NCBI GenBank assembly: GCA_035235625.1
Contig: CP141140.1
Location: 18,372,685-18,436,684, forward strand
DNA from: Saururus chinensis
Taxonomy: Eukaryota > Streptophyta > Magnoliopsida > Piperales > Saururaceae
Length of the DNA: 64,000 nucleotides
Reading direction: 5' to 3'
The position numbers and the translations under genes are program-made. Numbering within the stretch: the first letter of the stretch is position 1; every line of letters starts with the position of its first letter. Below are positions 1-12,900 of this stretch, one piece after another. Below the pieces are notes generated by a model, which searched no databases, was not told the origin of the DNA, and saw only the letters and a list, made by a program, of their open reading frames with translations.

Positions 1-2359
1 GCATGACATCTCTTCCCCACAGAAAGTCTCTGCCCAAAGGCGGAGATCCTGTAACACGGGCAGATGTTGCAAGGCATTGAGAGGGTCCTCCCTTAGACCT
101 GCACCTTCTAATTCTAAATTTACAAGACTCAAGAGTGACCCACTCTCCAAGGCGTTGCGGGGCCCGCAGAATAACATGCTCTGAAGGGTAGGCGAAAGTG
201 TTGACACGAAGTCTGAATCGAGTGGCTCTTTCTCACCTTCATTTATTACTATATTGAGCATCTCCAAGTGTCTCATTTTCGTGATGGAATCACATATAGC
301 GTTCCAGTCTTGTCTCTTCACACAAGTCATGTGTAGCCTTCTCAAATTCTGAGAGTTTGCCCATTTCTTTGGCCTGCTCCGTGCCCCCCATCCATCCGCA
401 TAGTGCGTAACTCATATAAGTATTTTAATGTGCTGAGTCTTGTTGGCATCACCGCACCATTTTCCACGATTTTAGGGCTAACCAGTAAATTGCGAATAGC
501 ATGTATATGAAGGATTTCAGTGGGCAACTCTGTGACATTCGTTTTCCATAGATTAAGAGTTTGCAACTTGCACAGGTTACCGATGGACTTGGGAATCATG
601 TCAATATTTGTAAATGCCAAATTCAAGTACCTTAGGTGGTAGAGCTTCACAATTTCACGGGGAAATACTTGGATTTGTCCCCTTTCTAGCTTCAGCACCC
701 TCAACATTCGAAAGCTCAGCAATGCAGGAATATCTTTTGGACCCAACATGAGCAGGGTACGAAGTCGAGAGAAATTTCTGCCCATTGGAGAAATGTCGTC
801 ACCGTAGACCGACAGACGACGGACTTCCTCGTTTGGATTTATGTCATCCGTTGCCGAAATAAAGAAAATTTCCTCTCTCCTTTTTTGACTGATTAGCCGA
901 TGCATTAAGTCATGAACCTTACAATGCCAAATTCTTCCTTCAAAATAGTAATCAACTACCTCGACTAAGCTCCTATGAACAAGTTCCTGGAGGTAAGTTA
1001 TAGGCGAGGTCTTCAGGGGTCTGTTCATTCAATGGCTTTACAAAACCCTCAGCAGTCAATTGTTGAATAAGGTCAAATATATGAACTTCACTGTCTTCGG
1101 GATACAAACCAAAATATAAGAAGCAATACTTGCGATAGTGAGGGAGATCATCATAACTCAGCCAAAGCACTTGGTTCATATAATCGACAGTTTTATTTTT
1201 CTCTAGAGTTGCACTGAGATTTGTAAGTACCTTATTCCATTCACTCGTTGTCTTTGTCATTAAAAGCCCACCCATAGTCACAATTGCTAGAGGCAATCTT
1301 TGCATATTTTGAGGATAAAATCTATTGATGGAATTTCAATGTCAGGAGGATGAGTTGCACCAAAGGCCTACTTGCAAAATAAGGTGTATGCTTCTTTTTC
1401 AGGCAGACGTTCCATTTTGTGGACATTTTCTTGATACAGTGAACAATACAATGCAACATGATGATAACGAGTAGTTATTATAATTCTACTATTCAGCTCA
1501 TTTTGAGGAAACACATACCTTAAGTCATCCCATGCACTTTCCGTCCATACATCATCTAAAATAACTAAATACCTCTTTGTCTTCAAATAACCCTTGAGAT
1601 CTTCCACAAGTTGCTCCATGCCTATGGAATTTCCCCTCCTTATGTCCGTGAAGCTATTGAACATTTTTTCAAAGAGAACCATTGGGGAAAATTTCTGAGA
1701 TACAGTTACCCATGCACAGCAGTTGAATCTTTTTTGCACCTTCTCATTGTCGTAGACTTTCCGAACAAGGGTTGTCTTGCCAAGACCCCCCATCCCGAAC
1801 ACAGAGATCACTGCAAGTCCCGAGTCTTCTTTTAGCAATTTCTTAATCAGCTCATATTTGGGCTTCTCAATGCCTATGATGTCTGAATCCTCGGTAAACA
1901 AAGGCTGAATCAGTCGTCGAGTGTTATATGAAGCACTGGAGCTGGTAACTCCACTGATTAGAGATGCAGTGGCAAACATATTCTTCCTCTGCTCAATTCC
2001 AAGAAGGAGGCTTTTAATCCTTTTAATTTCTGTGCCAATTCGATGTCGTGCTCTCAAATGCTTTGGGAAGCGGGCAAATCTGTAAGGACAACAAACAAGT
2101 TCGGGCTGATCAGGCAAAGTAGGAACTCATCCACCACATTCTCTATATCATAAGCCACATCCCTCACTTGTCTCACACATTCTCTTACACCTTCTCCACT
2201 GTCTTGCATATGCTCTACATCTTTCAAAAAAGCCCATATGCACCTTAGAGTTTTTTCAAGTTGGGCCACTTCATGGCACACCCCACCCAACAACTCCGCC
2301 TCTTCCTTGATTACATTGGCTAGGTGCTCCACAACAAGACCCACCGCAGCTCCGGCCAT
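1..2359 (-). pseudogene. CC-NB-LRR (RPM1-like) disease resistance gene, decayed and cut by the window edge
   Basis: Intact members of this family are cytoplasmic immune receptors that switch on ADP/ATP exchange. Reading leftwards from the ATG at 2359, about 80 residues match an Rx-type coiled coil (AYDIENVVDEFLL). The frame is lost near 2115 and resumes in another frame with the NB-ARC domain: P-loop GMGGLGKTT, kinase-2 LVILDDVW and RNBS-B SRIIITTR. A stop at 1368-1370 follows TLFCK. The GLPLA-like motif (RLPLAI) and CFLYFGLYPED lie in a different frame (about 1290-1050), and a further shift near 1000-1030 is needed to reach VHDLMH (the MHD motif) and the leucine-rich repeats. Another shift falls at a C6 run at 384-389, after which LRR-like sequence continues in a new frame to position 1. 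At least four frame breaks and one stop make a functional product very unlikely. An unusual intron pattern is not a good alternative, because these genes normally have one or few exons. No TIR domain is seen. Confidence 0.9.
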
Positions 2360-2749
2360 TTTTTAAGCTCTTCCTTTTCTGTCTTAGATAGATCCCTCTT
2401 GATCTCTCTCTCTACGAACTTCTGTAGCTATAAAAGCAACTGAGAAGGAATGCTCGTCCACCTACTTGTCAAGACATTTTGTCCTCCTTGTACCCAGTCT
2501 TCCCAATGACGATATGGTCCAATGTCATGGGGATCTAATTCCTTTCTACCGCTTAAGGCCAATTGGCCAAAGTGGAAGTTATCTGATGCCCTATCAGGCA
2601 CACGCAAAGTTCTTGAGTATGTGCGGCCATAGATGACGTGTCTTAATTGAATCTAATCTTTTTTTCTCTTTTTGGCGTAAGTATCAATTCCCACTTGCCA
2701 TGATAGTTGATAGAGTCCCAAAAAATGAAAGATGGACTAAGTTGTATTT
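2360..2749. other. Intergenic, 5' side of the NLR relic
   Basis: No coding sequence or repeat is recognised. The former promoter of the NLR relic should lie here, but no convincing TATA box was picked out. Confidence 0.4.
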
Positions 2750-3120
2750 AGGGATGCCACTTTGGTTGGATATAGCGGGTCAGGTTTAAAAATCAACCTA
2801 AATAGCTTTTTAAGTTTTAAGTTAACCAACTCAACCTGACCCGATTAAAGTTGTAATTATAATTTTTTTATATTTTGATAATAAATTTTAATATTTTATG
2901 GTGAGAGATAAAATTTAATAATTATTTAAGGCCTTGTATTTTGTATTTATAAGCAAGTAATTATAATAAAAATAAAAAAAATATTTTTTTCGAAATGGGT
3001 CTAATTGGGTCGATTCGGGTTTGTTACAATCGAATTGGGCCAAATTAGGTTGGGTTTAAGTTATTATTTTTTAAATAGTAACGTGTTTGGGTTTGATAAA
3101 ACCATACCAGACGCATCCCT
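2750..3120. mobile_element. Short non-autonomous hAT-like element (MITE)
   Basis: The stretch begins AGGGATGCCAC and ends with an inverted version, GACGCATCCCT. Just inside the ends lie GGGTC/GGGTTGGG-type subterminal motifs in inverted arrangement, common in plant hAT elements. No ORF is present. An exact 8-bp target duplication was not found (a GTTGTA string occurs on both sides, but not flush with the ends), so the borders are approximate. Confidence 0.45.
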
Positions 3121-3959
3121 TGTTGTACTCAATTATAATTTAATATGATAGCCTGACATTATAATGCTACAAAAGTATACTTTGTAGATGCATCATTCTT
3201 ATGTCCACTTTCCTTATGCCTTCCAGTATAAATTGATTCTTTCACAATAGTAGCTAACAATGATGTTATAAATTCATAGCAGTTGTAGATGTGTTCCAGC
3301 TCGAATTCACTTTTGTATTAAAGAAATGGAGAAGTGAGCACCATGATGGTATGTAAGGGCTTTAGCATGGTATATAGAGGCTTACCAACAACAATAATAA
3401 TAATATGCTGGAGAAATAAAGTCATTTTTGCTTTGCTTGAGCAACTTCTTGGGTTCTATCCACATGGACACGCTTTCAATAGTTACTCTTAATTCCTTCT
3501 GAGTTTGAAAAATTTTAACTACTTGAAACACTACATAAACTGTTGAAGTCCTCCCAAGTGGTGATTGATTCTAGAGTGTTTCTTGCTTCGCTAGCTTTCC
3601 AACATTTTAATTTGTTCATGTGGCTGCTTTCAGTGAGTGACTGATTGTTTTTTCACAGTGATTGTATATATTTATTGCCTATTTTAGAGCTACTTTTGAG
3701 CTATCAATTGTTTGGTTTAGTTGATTGTTTAGAACTGGGAGAGTAGGGCAATTCTAGAGTAAATTAATTTTTAACTTTGGCACATTGTTGAATTTTTTGT
3801 CAAGATTAGTTTGTTTGGTTGACTGTTTGAAATACTTAATTTGCGAAGTTAGCTTTTCACTCGGTGTATTTGCTTGAATTTGGAGTCCCATTCGAAAATA
3901 TCACTATCACACTAATTTGTAAAGTTGACTTTTCCCCATTAAAAAAAAGTTGGTTTGTG
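3121..3959. other. Intergenic, AT-rich
   Basis: No gene, RNA gene or clear repeat is recognised. Confidence 0.4.
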
Positions 3960-5104
3960 TAGGAGTGGCAACGGACGGCCCGGTTTGACCTGGGCTCATT
4001 TTGGATAGACTGAGCCTGGTGTGGCCCATTAGTGGAGCAGGTAGGACGGTGCTTGACCCTTTAGGTGTAGGGTGAAACAGCATGGCCTGCAATCCCTCAA
4101 AGGGGACCACAGGTCAGCCCGTTAGGCCCTCCTACCCCATATTTTAAAAAAAACTTAAAAATGTATAAATAAAATTCTTAAAATAATTTTATTTAAATTT
4201 TTATAATTATAAAGTAAAGGCTAGAATTGCATCACCATAAAATGAGTATATGTAAACAAGGTTGGCACCTATTCACCTATTTGTCATTTATAATTATAAT
4301 ATAAAACCTTAAATAAAAAAAATTACTATACTATTAACTAATTAATTCTCAAATCTTTTAAAATATTCTCTCATTTGATATTCTAACTTGGAGTTTGTGC
4401 CCTTTATTCTGCATCTAACTAATTCTTCAAGTATATACATACCTCCACCACATCAGTGGTTGTTAACTTCGCATATCATCTAATATCCTGCCTTCTGCAC
4501 TGAAAACATATTTCAATGCTATTGTAGACATTGGGGGGGTTAAGATAACACCACTAGAAAAAGGATAAGTTGGTTTATTTCATCTTGACCCATATATTAT
4601 TTCATAATAATTGTATAAAGTACGCAAATTACTTTCTACCTTCTTATACATATCATTATTATTATTAGTATAGAGACTCATATTTTCACATACACCATCT
4701 ATTAATATTTGTAAACCTTCTAATCTAACCCTAAGATTCATTATAGCCCATAAACAATAAAACATATGAATATGAGACTAATATTTATTATATTTCTTCC
4801 CTATTTCCTTTACAAGATGTGAATTATTTTTGTTACTTCTATAACTTTTAAATGCACAAGTTATTTTATACAAATGACTCACAATCAAACAAGAAGTAGC
4901 ATAGTAAATTTTAGATAATTCTTTAATAGTATTTATTTTTAGTTTATTTTAAAAGATTAAATAGTTATTAATGTGGGATGGAGTGTGCATATAAAGTTTG
5001 AGGATCCCTTTATTGAAATTTATAGCCTCAGCTTATAAAATTAAATACTAAAGCCTTGTATAAAGAAGCACCTCCTTTTCAATGTAAGCAAATGCCACTC
5101 TTTA
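3960..5104 (-). mobile_element. Relic of a hAT-superfamily DNA transposon
   Basis: The left end TAGGAGTGGCAACGG, followed by GC-rich GGCCC-type motifs, matches the usual plant hAT terminus (TAGGGGTGGCAA type). Transposase remnants lie inside on the minus strand (separate entry). The right end is uncertain: TGCCACTCTTTA near 5093-5104 resembles the inverse of the left end imperfectly. No clean 8-bp target duplication is visible, so the right border is a guess. Confidence 0.5.
4455..4970 (-). pseudogene. hAT transposase C-terminal remnant
   Basis: Read on the minus strand from about 4970, fragments match the C-terminal half of hAT transposases: KELSKIYYATSCLIVSHLYK, then, after an in-frame stop, a segment with KVESNLRTLYNYY. 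A later frame holds FSAEGRILDDMRS, which corresponds to the hATC dimerisation motif (S-A-x-G-R-x-L-D-x-x-R-S). In intact transposases this region mediates dimerisation and carries part of the RNase-H-like catalytic core. Stops and frame changes separate the pieces and the N-terminal BED zinc finger is absent, so it is inactive. Confidence 0.6.
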
Positions 5105-5590
5105 TGTTTTTCAATCCTATGTAAAATTTGTGTTAGACTCACTCCACATAAAGGATACATAGGTATTCATGAAAACCTTATTTGAAAAATAAATAAAAAG
5201 ATGCAAAAAAATTAAAAGAAATAGGTGCACTATTTGATCAGACAATTCTCGATGTGCCTCGACACACATTCAAAATATATGCTAAGGTGTATGTAAACAT
5301 TTCCCAATATATAAATATAACATAGTATAACATTGCTAGTTACAAACACATAGCATAAAACATAAGTTGGACGGCACCCCATGAACCGACTATATGACAT
5401 TGGACCTCAAACACTCTAGAGCAAAGGGCTATCTCTACGAGCAAAGGGATGAGCAAACTACCAAAAGGACATTAGTTATTAAATAAGACTTGTGTAAACA
5501 AATTGGGCCAAAAACATCTCAGAAAGGGCTTCTAGATGAGAAATTGCATAGCCAAATCAAAGGCTATCTATAAGTCATCGAACAAACTAG
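5105..5590. other. Intergenic, AT-rich
   Basis: No gene or recognisable element is seen. Confidence 0.4.
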
Positions 5591-6078
5591 TACTCCCTCC
5601 ATCCTATATTAAGTATCATATATAAAAAAATATACTCTCTCCATCATAAATTAATAAGTACATTTAGTAAAAAAGTTTGTTCCATATTAATAACTTTATT
5701 TTGTTCAATTTAAATAATTAGGTACTTAAAACAAGTGTCATAAACTTATTTCCTTTCTCTTGGATGTGGGTTTCACCATTCAATAAATATTACTATTTTT
5801 TTAAATGTAACTATTTATCTTGGATAAAGGAAGTAAATTTTATGTAAAGTGAAAAATACATTAGATAAAAAAAGACAAAAATACCAATAATTAATTATTT
5901 TTTAGGTGCAAAAAATAAAATAAAATAAATTCTTAGTTTTTCTCACTTAGATTCTCATGGTGTTCTTGGTTAATGGAAGAAGCATATTAGAAACTTTCAA
6001 ATAAGGAAAATAGGAAATAAGGCACTTAACATAAAATATGTATTTTTAAAAGAGACACTTAATATGGGACATATAGCA
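5591..6078. mobile_element. Stowaway/Tc1-mariner-like MITE (outer of a nested pair)
   Basis: The left end TACTCCCTCCATCC, followed by TATATTAAGTATC, has an inverted counterpart on the right, where the minus strand reads GTCCCATATTAAGTGTC (about 6052-6070). CTCCCTCC(G/A)TCC ends inserted at TA are the hallmark of plant Stowaway MITEs. A second MITE lies inside it. No ORF is present. Confidence 0.6.
5633..5835. mobile_element. Stowaway-like MITE nested in another MITE
   Basis: TACTCTCTCCATC..AATAAGTACATTTA on the left pairs with an imperfect inverted copy on the right, whose minus strand reads TACTTCCTTTATCC..AATAGTTACATTTA. It is about 203 bp and bounded by TA. It interrupts the outer MITE near its left end, so it inserted later. 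Confidence 0.55.
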
Positions 6079-6944
6079 TATTAAATAAGCATTGCACACA
6101 TGAATTTGGCAGCATAAAATGTCTGAAAAGAACTTTTGAATGATAAATTGCAAATGTTTTACATGCCAATCCAAGCCACTCGTGCACTTCACCGAGGCCC
6201 TCAGACCTCTTGCTAACAAAAACTAAAGAAAAAAAATTCTTCAAACCTTTACCCGGTCGTACGAAGATCAACAATTAAGCTCAACCTGCATCCAACTACT
6301 CAATTTGAGCGTCCAACCAGGGCCCGCACTTAGGTGCGAGAAAGATAAGCAGAACATTGTAGAGAACCTGCCAACTATAGAAACAGAAGGAGGGAGGAAG
6401 ACACATTAGATACACTTATAGGGGAAGTGGTGGAGGCGGATGAAGAAAATACGGTAGGGTAGGAGGAGGTGAACCTAAGGTCGAAAAAGGATATGGATGG
6501 GGGGGTGGAGGGCAGGAGGCGATCAGCAGATGGAGTGGAAGGACAGGTTGAGAGAGGGCAGGGAGATTGGGCCGTCCTTGTTTCCATTGACTTGTTTAAT
6601 GAACATATCAAGATGAGAATTCTTTTTGCCTTTCATTTCGATTTGACAAATTTCTTCATTGACAAATTGTTTGCTCAATGAATTAACATATACAGAGGGC
6701 AATATGCAACCAAAGGCACCCATGCCACATACAACAAAGAACTTTCGCCAGCAGCTGATACTAATAATTGCACAGTTTCCTTGACGTGTGCAATGAATCA
6801 GTTTCTCAATCCATACCCTGGTAACAATCTAAGGGCTTAAATGACAAAGTATTTACAACACTAACTGCTTGATCAGCTGCACGGTGCTGAGCTGCATCTT
6901 TTCTTTCCATACGAGAATCTGTGTGTCATTAATAACTAATGTGA
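6079..6944. other. 3' flank of the LepA gene
   Basis: This should hold the 3' UTR and poly(A) site of the LepA gene on the minus strand. A purine-rich/GC-richer patch at 6370-6560 has no recognised coding match. No other feature is seen. Confidence 0.4.
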
Positions 6945-9900
6945 TTAAATCACCTCCTTCTCTAGTCTCAATACAGCCATGAATGCTTCCTGAGGAACGT
7001 CAACTCTGCCAATAGACTTCATCCTTTTCTTTCCCTCGGCCTGGTCATTAAGCAAGGAATTGGTGGTCAAAAATCGCAGGTCAGTCTCATGATGGAGTAC
7101 CAAACATTGCAAACAAAATATTAGTAGTTTTAACAAAAGAATTAGTCAGGCCAACACAGCTGCAATCAACTTCACGTTTGAACATAGCCCGATATAAGTG
7201 GCAATCAAATAGAATGAAAAACATGCTTGGACAAAATCCCAAATCTATCAGTCTCGCAGAAAATTTTCTGACAGCCTTGTGAAGGCTCTCCTATCGAATC
7301 TCCCCAAATATGGGAAGGTCTCATCTCCATTATGACCATTAGAAAGAAAAGCCGGTCAATAGTACAGAGAATAAATAAAACTGGGGCCATTCCAATACTT
7401 CTTTACCTATGAACTAAAGTTCTGTAGGGTCAGGTACACAGGTATCCACACATTAAACTGGCTAAAATTTTAGGCCCATACCCAAATGATTGTCTTTCTG
7501 CCCTGGTGCAATTACTGTGGGGCTAAAATAGAGGATGCTTGCACATCTGACATGGGAGTCCTCTAAGATAATCATTTATCAAAAAAACGGTAACTCACAT
7601 ATTTAAAACATATTATGTCCTGACTTACTAAGTTCCTTCAAGGAAAATCCTTCGCTATATCCGACTGGGTTCCAGCTATAACTTCAAATGATATGACTAG
7701 AGATCGAGGGCAGGAAGCAGTTTGCCTAATGTAATCTTGTTTTAGCCTTTTTTTCCAAATCATGGTTAGTCCATTCAGATGTATAAAGGTTCCTAAAAGA
7801 TGGTCTCATTTACGACCACTGTTCTAATTAGAGGACCACAGTACAATTACAAAAGTAAATGACAAAAATGTATCTACTACAAAAATTTTCCAAATAATTC
7901 CAACATTTGTAATTCCATAAAAGTGGCTTACTTGTTTCCTCAGCAGTTTCTTTTTCCGTGTAATATCACCACCTACAAAAGGTACAATGCTTAAGTTTAG
8001 ATGCAGAATGTTACTTTGAAAAGAAAGAAAAATGATTTTTTCGCCTGCATTAGTACAATTATACATAAAGTTGCATAGGATGATAGTTTCAATTTGAATG
8101 AAGCAATTTTGCTTCTTACCATAGCATTTGGCCAGGACGTCCTTTCTAATTGCAGATAGAGATTCACTAGCAATCACCTTAGATCCTATACATGCCTGTC
8201 ATGCATATATTTGAAGCAACTTAGTAAACTGAGGATGATAGGTAAAGAAGCAATGTATAGATACATATAGGTGATTCAACTATGAACTTGGTACACATGT
8301 GAAACCCAAGTAAAGAAGAGGCATAGTTGGCATTATGCCAGTCTGAGCAAAGATACGTGGTCCTCTCTAGCAGCTAGTATCATTGCAAAAGAAGACTCTT
8401 AAAATCACACATAATGAGAAATCATATCAGAGGAAGGATTGAATTTAAATATTGAATTTCAAAGGTATATTAATTCACTAAGAAATATGTACAATGTAAC
8501 CGGTAGAAGAAGACAATAGAAAAGGAAGAGTTTAGAGAAAAGAGGAACTCAGATGAAGGAATAATGTCCACAAAGAGAACCAATAACTCAATAAAACATA
8601 TCTCCAATAATCTAAGCTGTATATTGGAAACCTGTCATGTATTTATAACCCTCTAACAGCACCCTCCTGGAACTATTACTACAACTTAAACTATTAGAGA
8701 ACAAAACCATAATATAATCATTGAGGGACTTACTTAAAACGTCTTCTCACTGCAGAAGGTACTTTGTCTTGAACAATATACCTTTTACAAGTATTTTCAG
8801 TTGTTTTCTTTTTGTGCTTCTTTTGATGAGATAGCCTAGCTATTTATGTCTTTTATTGGGTTTGTCTTCCTAGGTTGTTTCCACTTTGCAGTGTCTTGTA
8901 GCTCTGGGTTTGGGGAAGGGTCTATTTGTTAGTGCCGTTTCTCTTGTTCCCTTTTTTTGGGCTTTGCGCATTAATGGTTTTTTAATTATAAAAAAAGGTT
9001 TGATAACTCAATTATCTTAATAGGGGAAATTGAGTAAAGATTAGACCTTTGATTCTTGCAGAGAGAGAGAGGTCATTGGCAATTCTATAAATAAATGAGA
9101 GAGGGAATATCCATCATCAAATTATGACTAAAATCATGCAAGAAGAAACTGAGAAGAAAGAGCTTGCGAGGTAAAAATCATTCCAAAACAGCATTCATCA
9201 ATTGAACCGTATCATATAACATGGTTAGCAGTCTCAAAACATGAAACTACCCAAGTAATATTTTCAATAAGAATTCTACACATCTAGCATACCAAGGCAA
9301 ACTCCTAAAGATAGAAACACATTTTATAGAAGGATATAGAGGAGTCAGAAAAAAAATAGAGAAAACTGTCAGCTGCCATTATAGTAGAAAACACAAAAGT
9401 ACCTCTATGAACATATGTATATACAAGGACTTTGCAGTCCTAGATAATTAGAAATTATCCTTGCTTACAATATCATAATGTGAAAAAAAAGTTTTAACAT
9501 CTAATATTCAGAAAGAGCATTGTTACAAACGAAAATTAGGAATTGCATACTAGGGTCATCCTGTCTGTGATAATTCTTGGAAAAGAATGGAGACAATTTC
9601 AAAACGGGTTTTACCTGAATTGGAACTTTAAACATTTGACGTGGTATGAGCTCTTTCAATTTTTGAGTCAAAGCCCGTCCTACGCCATAAGCCTGTTAAT
9701 AAAAAAAGAGTCAAGGTTTTATGGAGATAAACATTTCAAAATAAATTGTTTTATATGCAGGATTTTAGTAAAGTTTGTCAAGTGTGGGTTGTCCATAACT
9801 TTTGCTTAATAATAGTGGGCGTCCTAAGAACCATGTCCAAAGCCAAGAAAAATTTTCAATTAGCAAGGTCACTAGAAACCAGATCACACGATAAAAATCT

Positions 9901-12900
9901 TCAAGTTAGCAATAGTCAATAAAAGTTAATGGATTTTGTTGGAATTCACATGGTTACATCACATGTTTTGACAATGTTCCCCCAAACCAAACCCCTCTTG
10001 ATTTAGAGTTAAGGTTGCAGTCCCAAGTGTGTTTAGTTAACTAATCCAGTTGTACCTGAGAACATATAGAAGTTCTGATTGCCAAAGTGCACAAAGTCAA
10101 ATAGAAAAAGAACTGAAACCATATGTATCACCTTATCCTTGTGGACAATAGTTGATAGTGGTTCCACAGGATCACCATTAATCTGAATGTCGAGTTTCAC
10201 CAATTCACTTTCCCTGTACCTGGTACCAATGGTTATGTATTGAATATAAAAATAGTATGGAAGAGATACATAAAGCCTCAGCTACTCTATCGTAGAGAAT
10301 CATTTCTAATTCTTATGAAATGAAAATAAACAGTGCCATTTGTTGATTTCGTGTCATGTGGATTGTCCATGCACAAAATCATACATGAATTTGCTTATAT
10401 CCATTTTTACATTTCTTACTTCAAAGACAATAGTAAAAAAGATTTTATGCTACTCACGTATCAATGATGAGAGGTATACTACTTATGCTAGCTGTCATTA
10501 CTATTGTTTATTGGCCATTTCAACTGTTACTTTCAGAAAGAGTGAATAGATCTAAAATACACTCACTTCAAAGTTTTACAAGTAAATGGAACAGAACTGG
10601 AGTTGTAACAACATCATCATATTAAACAACAGAATAGCTGAGAGGGGACTTGAAAAAAATTAATTACTCTGCCTGATGTACAGTTCCCGTGTTAGTGTCT
10701 CTTAATTCTCTTTTGGAAGCAAAGGGGGAAAAATATCCAATTTTTTTGTGGAAAAATCACCCATCCCTTTTTTCTTAGGAATTGATTTGCAACTTTCAAA
10801 GACCTTATACTAAAGGGAAAACGTAGCATAAGTGTAGGCTCACAATCCCTCTTCCAAGCACAAGTTTGTCGATGTGGGTGAAATGTAGTGAGAGAAGGCA
10901 TTGAATCCAGTGAAACTTCCCAATATTGGTAGAGGATGGGACCGAGGAGGATCAGAAAAGGACGATCAATATTAGATGCCCAGAAATTTTGGGCCCATTT
11001 GAATATGTAGGCCCCCTGTTACAAAGCCTTCCATATTACACCTATAATCTGGGAAACAGATTCTTTCTAGAGGCAGATATAGTATTAGTGTAGCATTCAC
11101 ATGTTCTCGAAAAAGGGCAAATAGCCAATCTGCTCAATAGTGATGGGTGTTCAATTTCAGTCACATAAAAGTCAGCATGTATAAAACGAAAAATAAAAGA
11201 AAAGAGCTAAGTCGTTCAATACCAAAGTTCAAGACAGTAAAAATAAAGAGAAAAGTAAAAAAGTCAAATAAATAAGGTATTCACTCCACACCCTTAATAT
11301 TTCATATTTGTGGCATTTAAAATTCTTTTCAGCAATAGTATATTATAAGATAAAAATTTTAAAAATACTGAAGATCCAAAAGCATGGCAGGAAAGTATAA
11401 TGTCTAACATAGTTATAAGCGTTTACCCCACAACAGAGTACTCCATGCTACCATAACCCTTGCTTCTAGATTTTAGCTGATCAAAAAAATCACCAACCAT
11501 CTGCAATATAAATCAGGACGATCACAAACATGATGCATAAACTTGCACATAAAAGCAGATAAATCGCTTCTTTCCTAAATTTTGATCTTAGAGACCAAAG
11601 CTAAATAAAGTAAGAACACCTCAGCTAAAGGTAGCTCATAGATAATTGATGCTCTGTTCTCAGTAATAAATTTCATTTCTTTAAACTCTCCTCTTCGATC
11701 TTGAGCAAGTTCCATTAATGGCCCAATGTAATCTTTTGGAGTAAGCATCTCAATCTACAGAAATCACTTTAAAAATCAGAGCAATTATTTTCCAAGAGAT
11801 AGTAATAGCAAGATGATTATGATAATGATCTTTCAGAAGTTTTACAACCTTGACATATGGTTCTTCAATATACTTCCTTTTACCAGGCTCAGGAAGCATA
11901 GATGGATTGGAGCACTCTACCTGGTTTACAACAAAAAGAAAGCTTAACAATAACATTAAGCTTCTATATCGTCATAAAAAGGACCAATTTTATCCATGTA
12001 ACCAATGGAACATCATTTAAACATATAGAGTAACGAAGAAAGAACAAAAGACTAAGATAAACAATCAATAGTATAGCCTATTAGAACATGGAAAACAAAG
12101 TCGCACATATTTCTGAGCCAGGATTTTTTTATACGTGGTTAAGTAGTCCAACTTTGAGTTTTTTAACAGCATATTTTAACATATACATGTAATGCTTAAA
12201 TTTTTAATAAAAATTGACTGCATAGTTCCACCCTGTTCATTGGGATACGAATAGTAGGAATATCATGAGAACAAGGAGCAAGTAGAAATTACAGTATCAC
12301 CATTTACGCAATTGACATGATATACAACACTTGGAGCAGTAGTTATCAGGGTCAGGTTGTATTCCCTTTCAAGCCTTTCCTGAAATAAGAGTAAACATGA
12401 GTGCAAAATTTTCAAGCGTTCTTGAAAATATGGTAAATGGCAGAATGACTTCACAAACCTGTACAATTTCCATGTGAAGGAGGCCTAGAAATCCGCATCG
12501 GAAACCAAAACCCATGGCACTTGATGTTTCAGGTTCAAACTGCAGTATGAATTATACCAATCAGAAAGGGAAAAAACTATTGCTGATTACAAGATGCAAA
12601 TCTTTAGAAGCTGTATGCAAGCTGAGCCAGAAACACTTTTAAAAGATATAATCCTAAACTACTGTTGTGAGCATAACTTAAATGTTCCTGCTGGATGATA
12701 TCTACATGTCAGGATTGGAAGTCAGAAATGATCTTGTTGCCTAACCATGTACTGGTAAACTGCACAGCAATAGAGAGTCCTAATATGTTTTGGGACTTAC
12801 ATTTAAAGCTGCATCATTTAGTTGGAGCTTTTCCAATGCATCACGTAAATCAGGATATCTGGCAAATGTTAATGGTCATAAACAACTAACAATATAAAGA

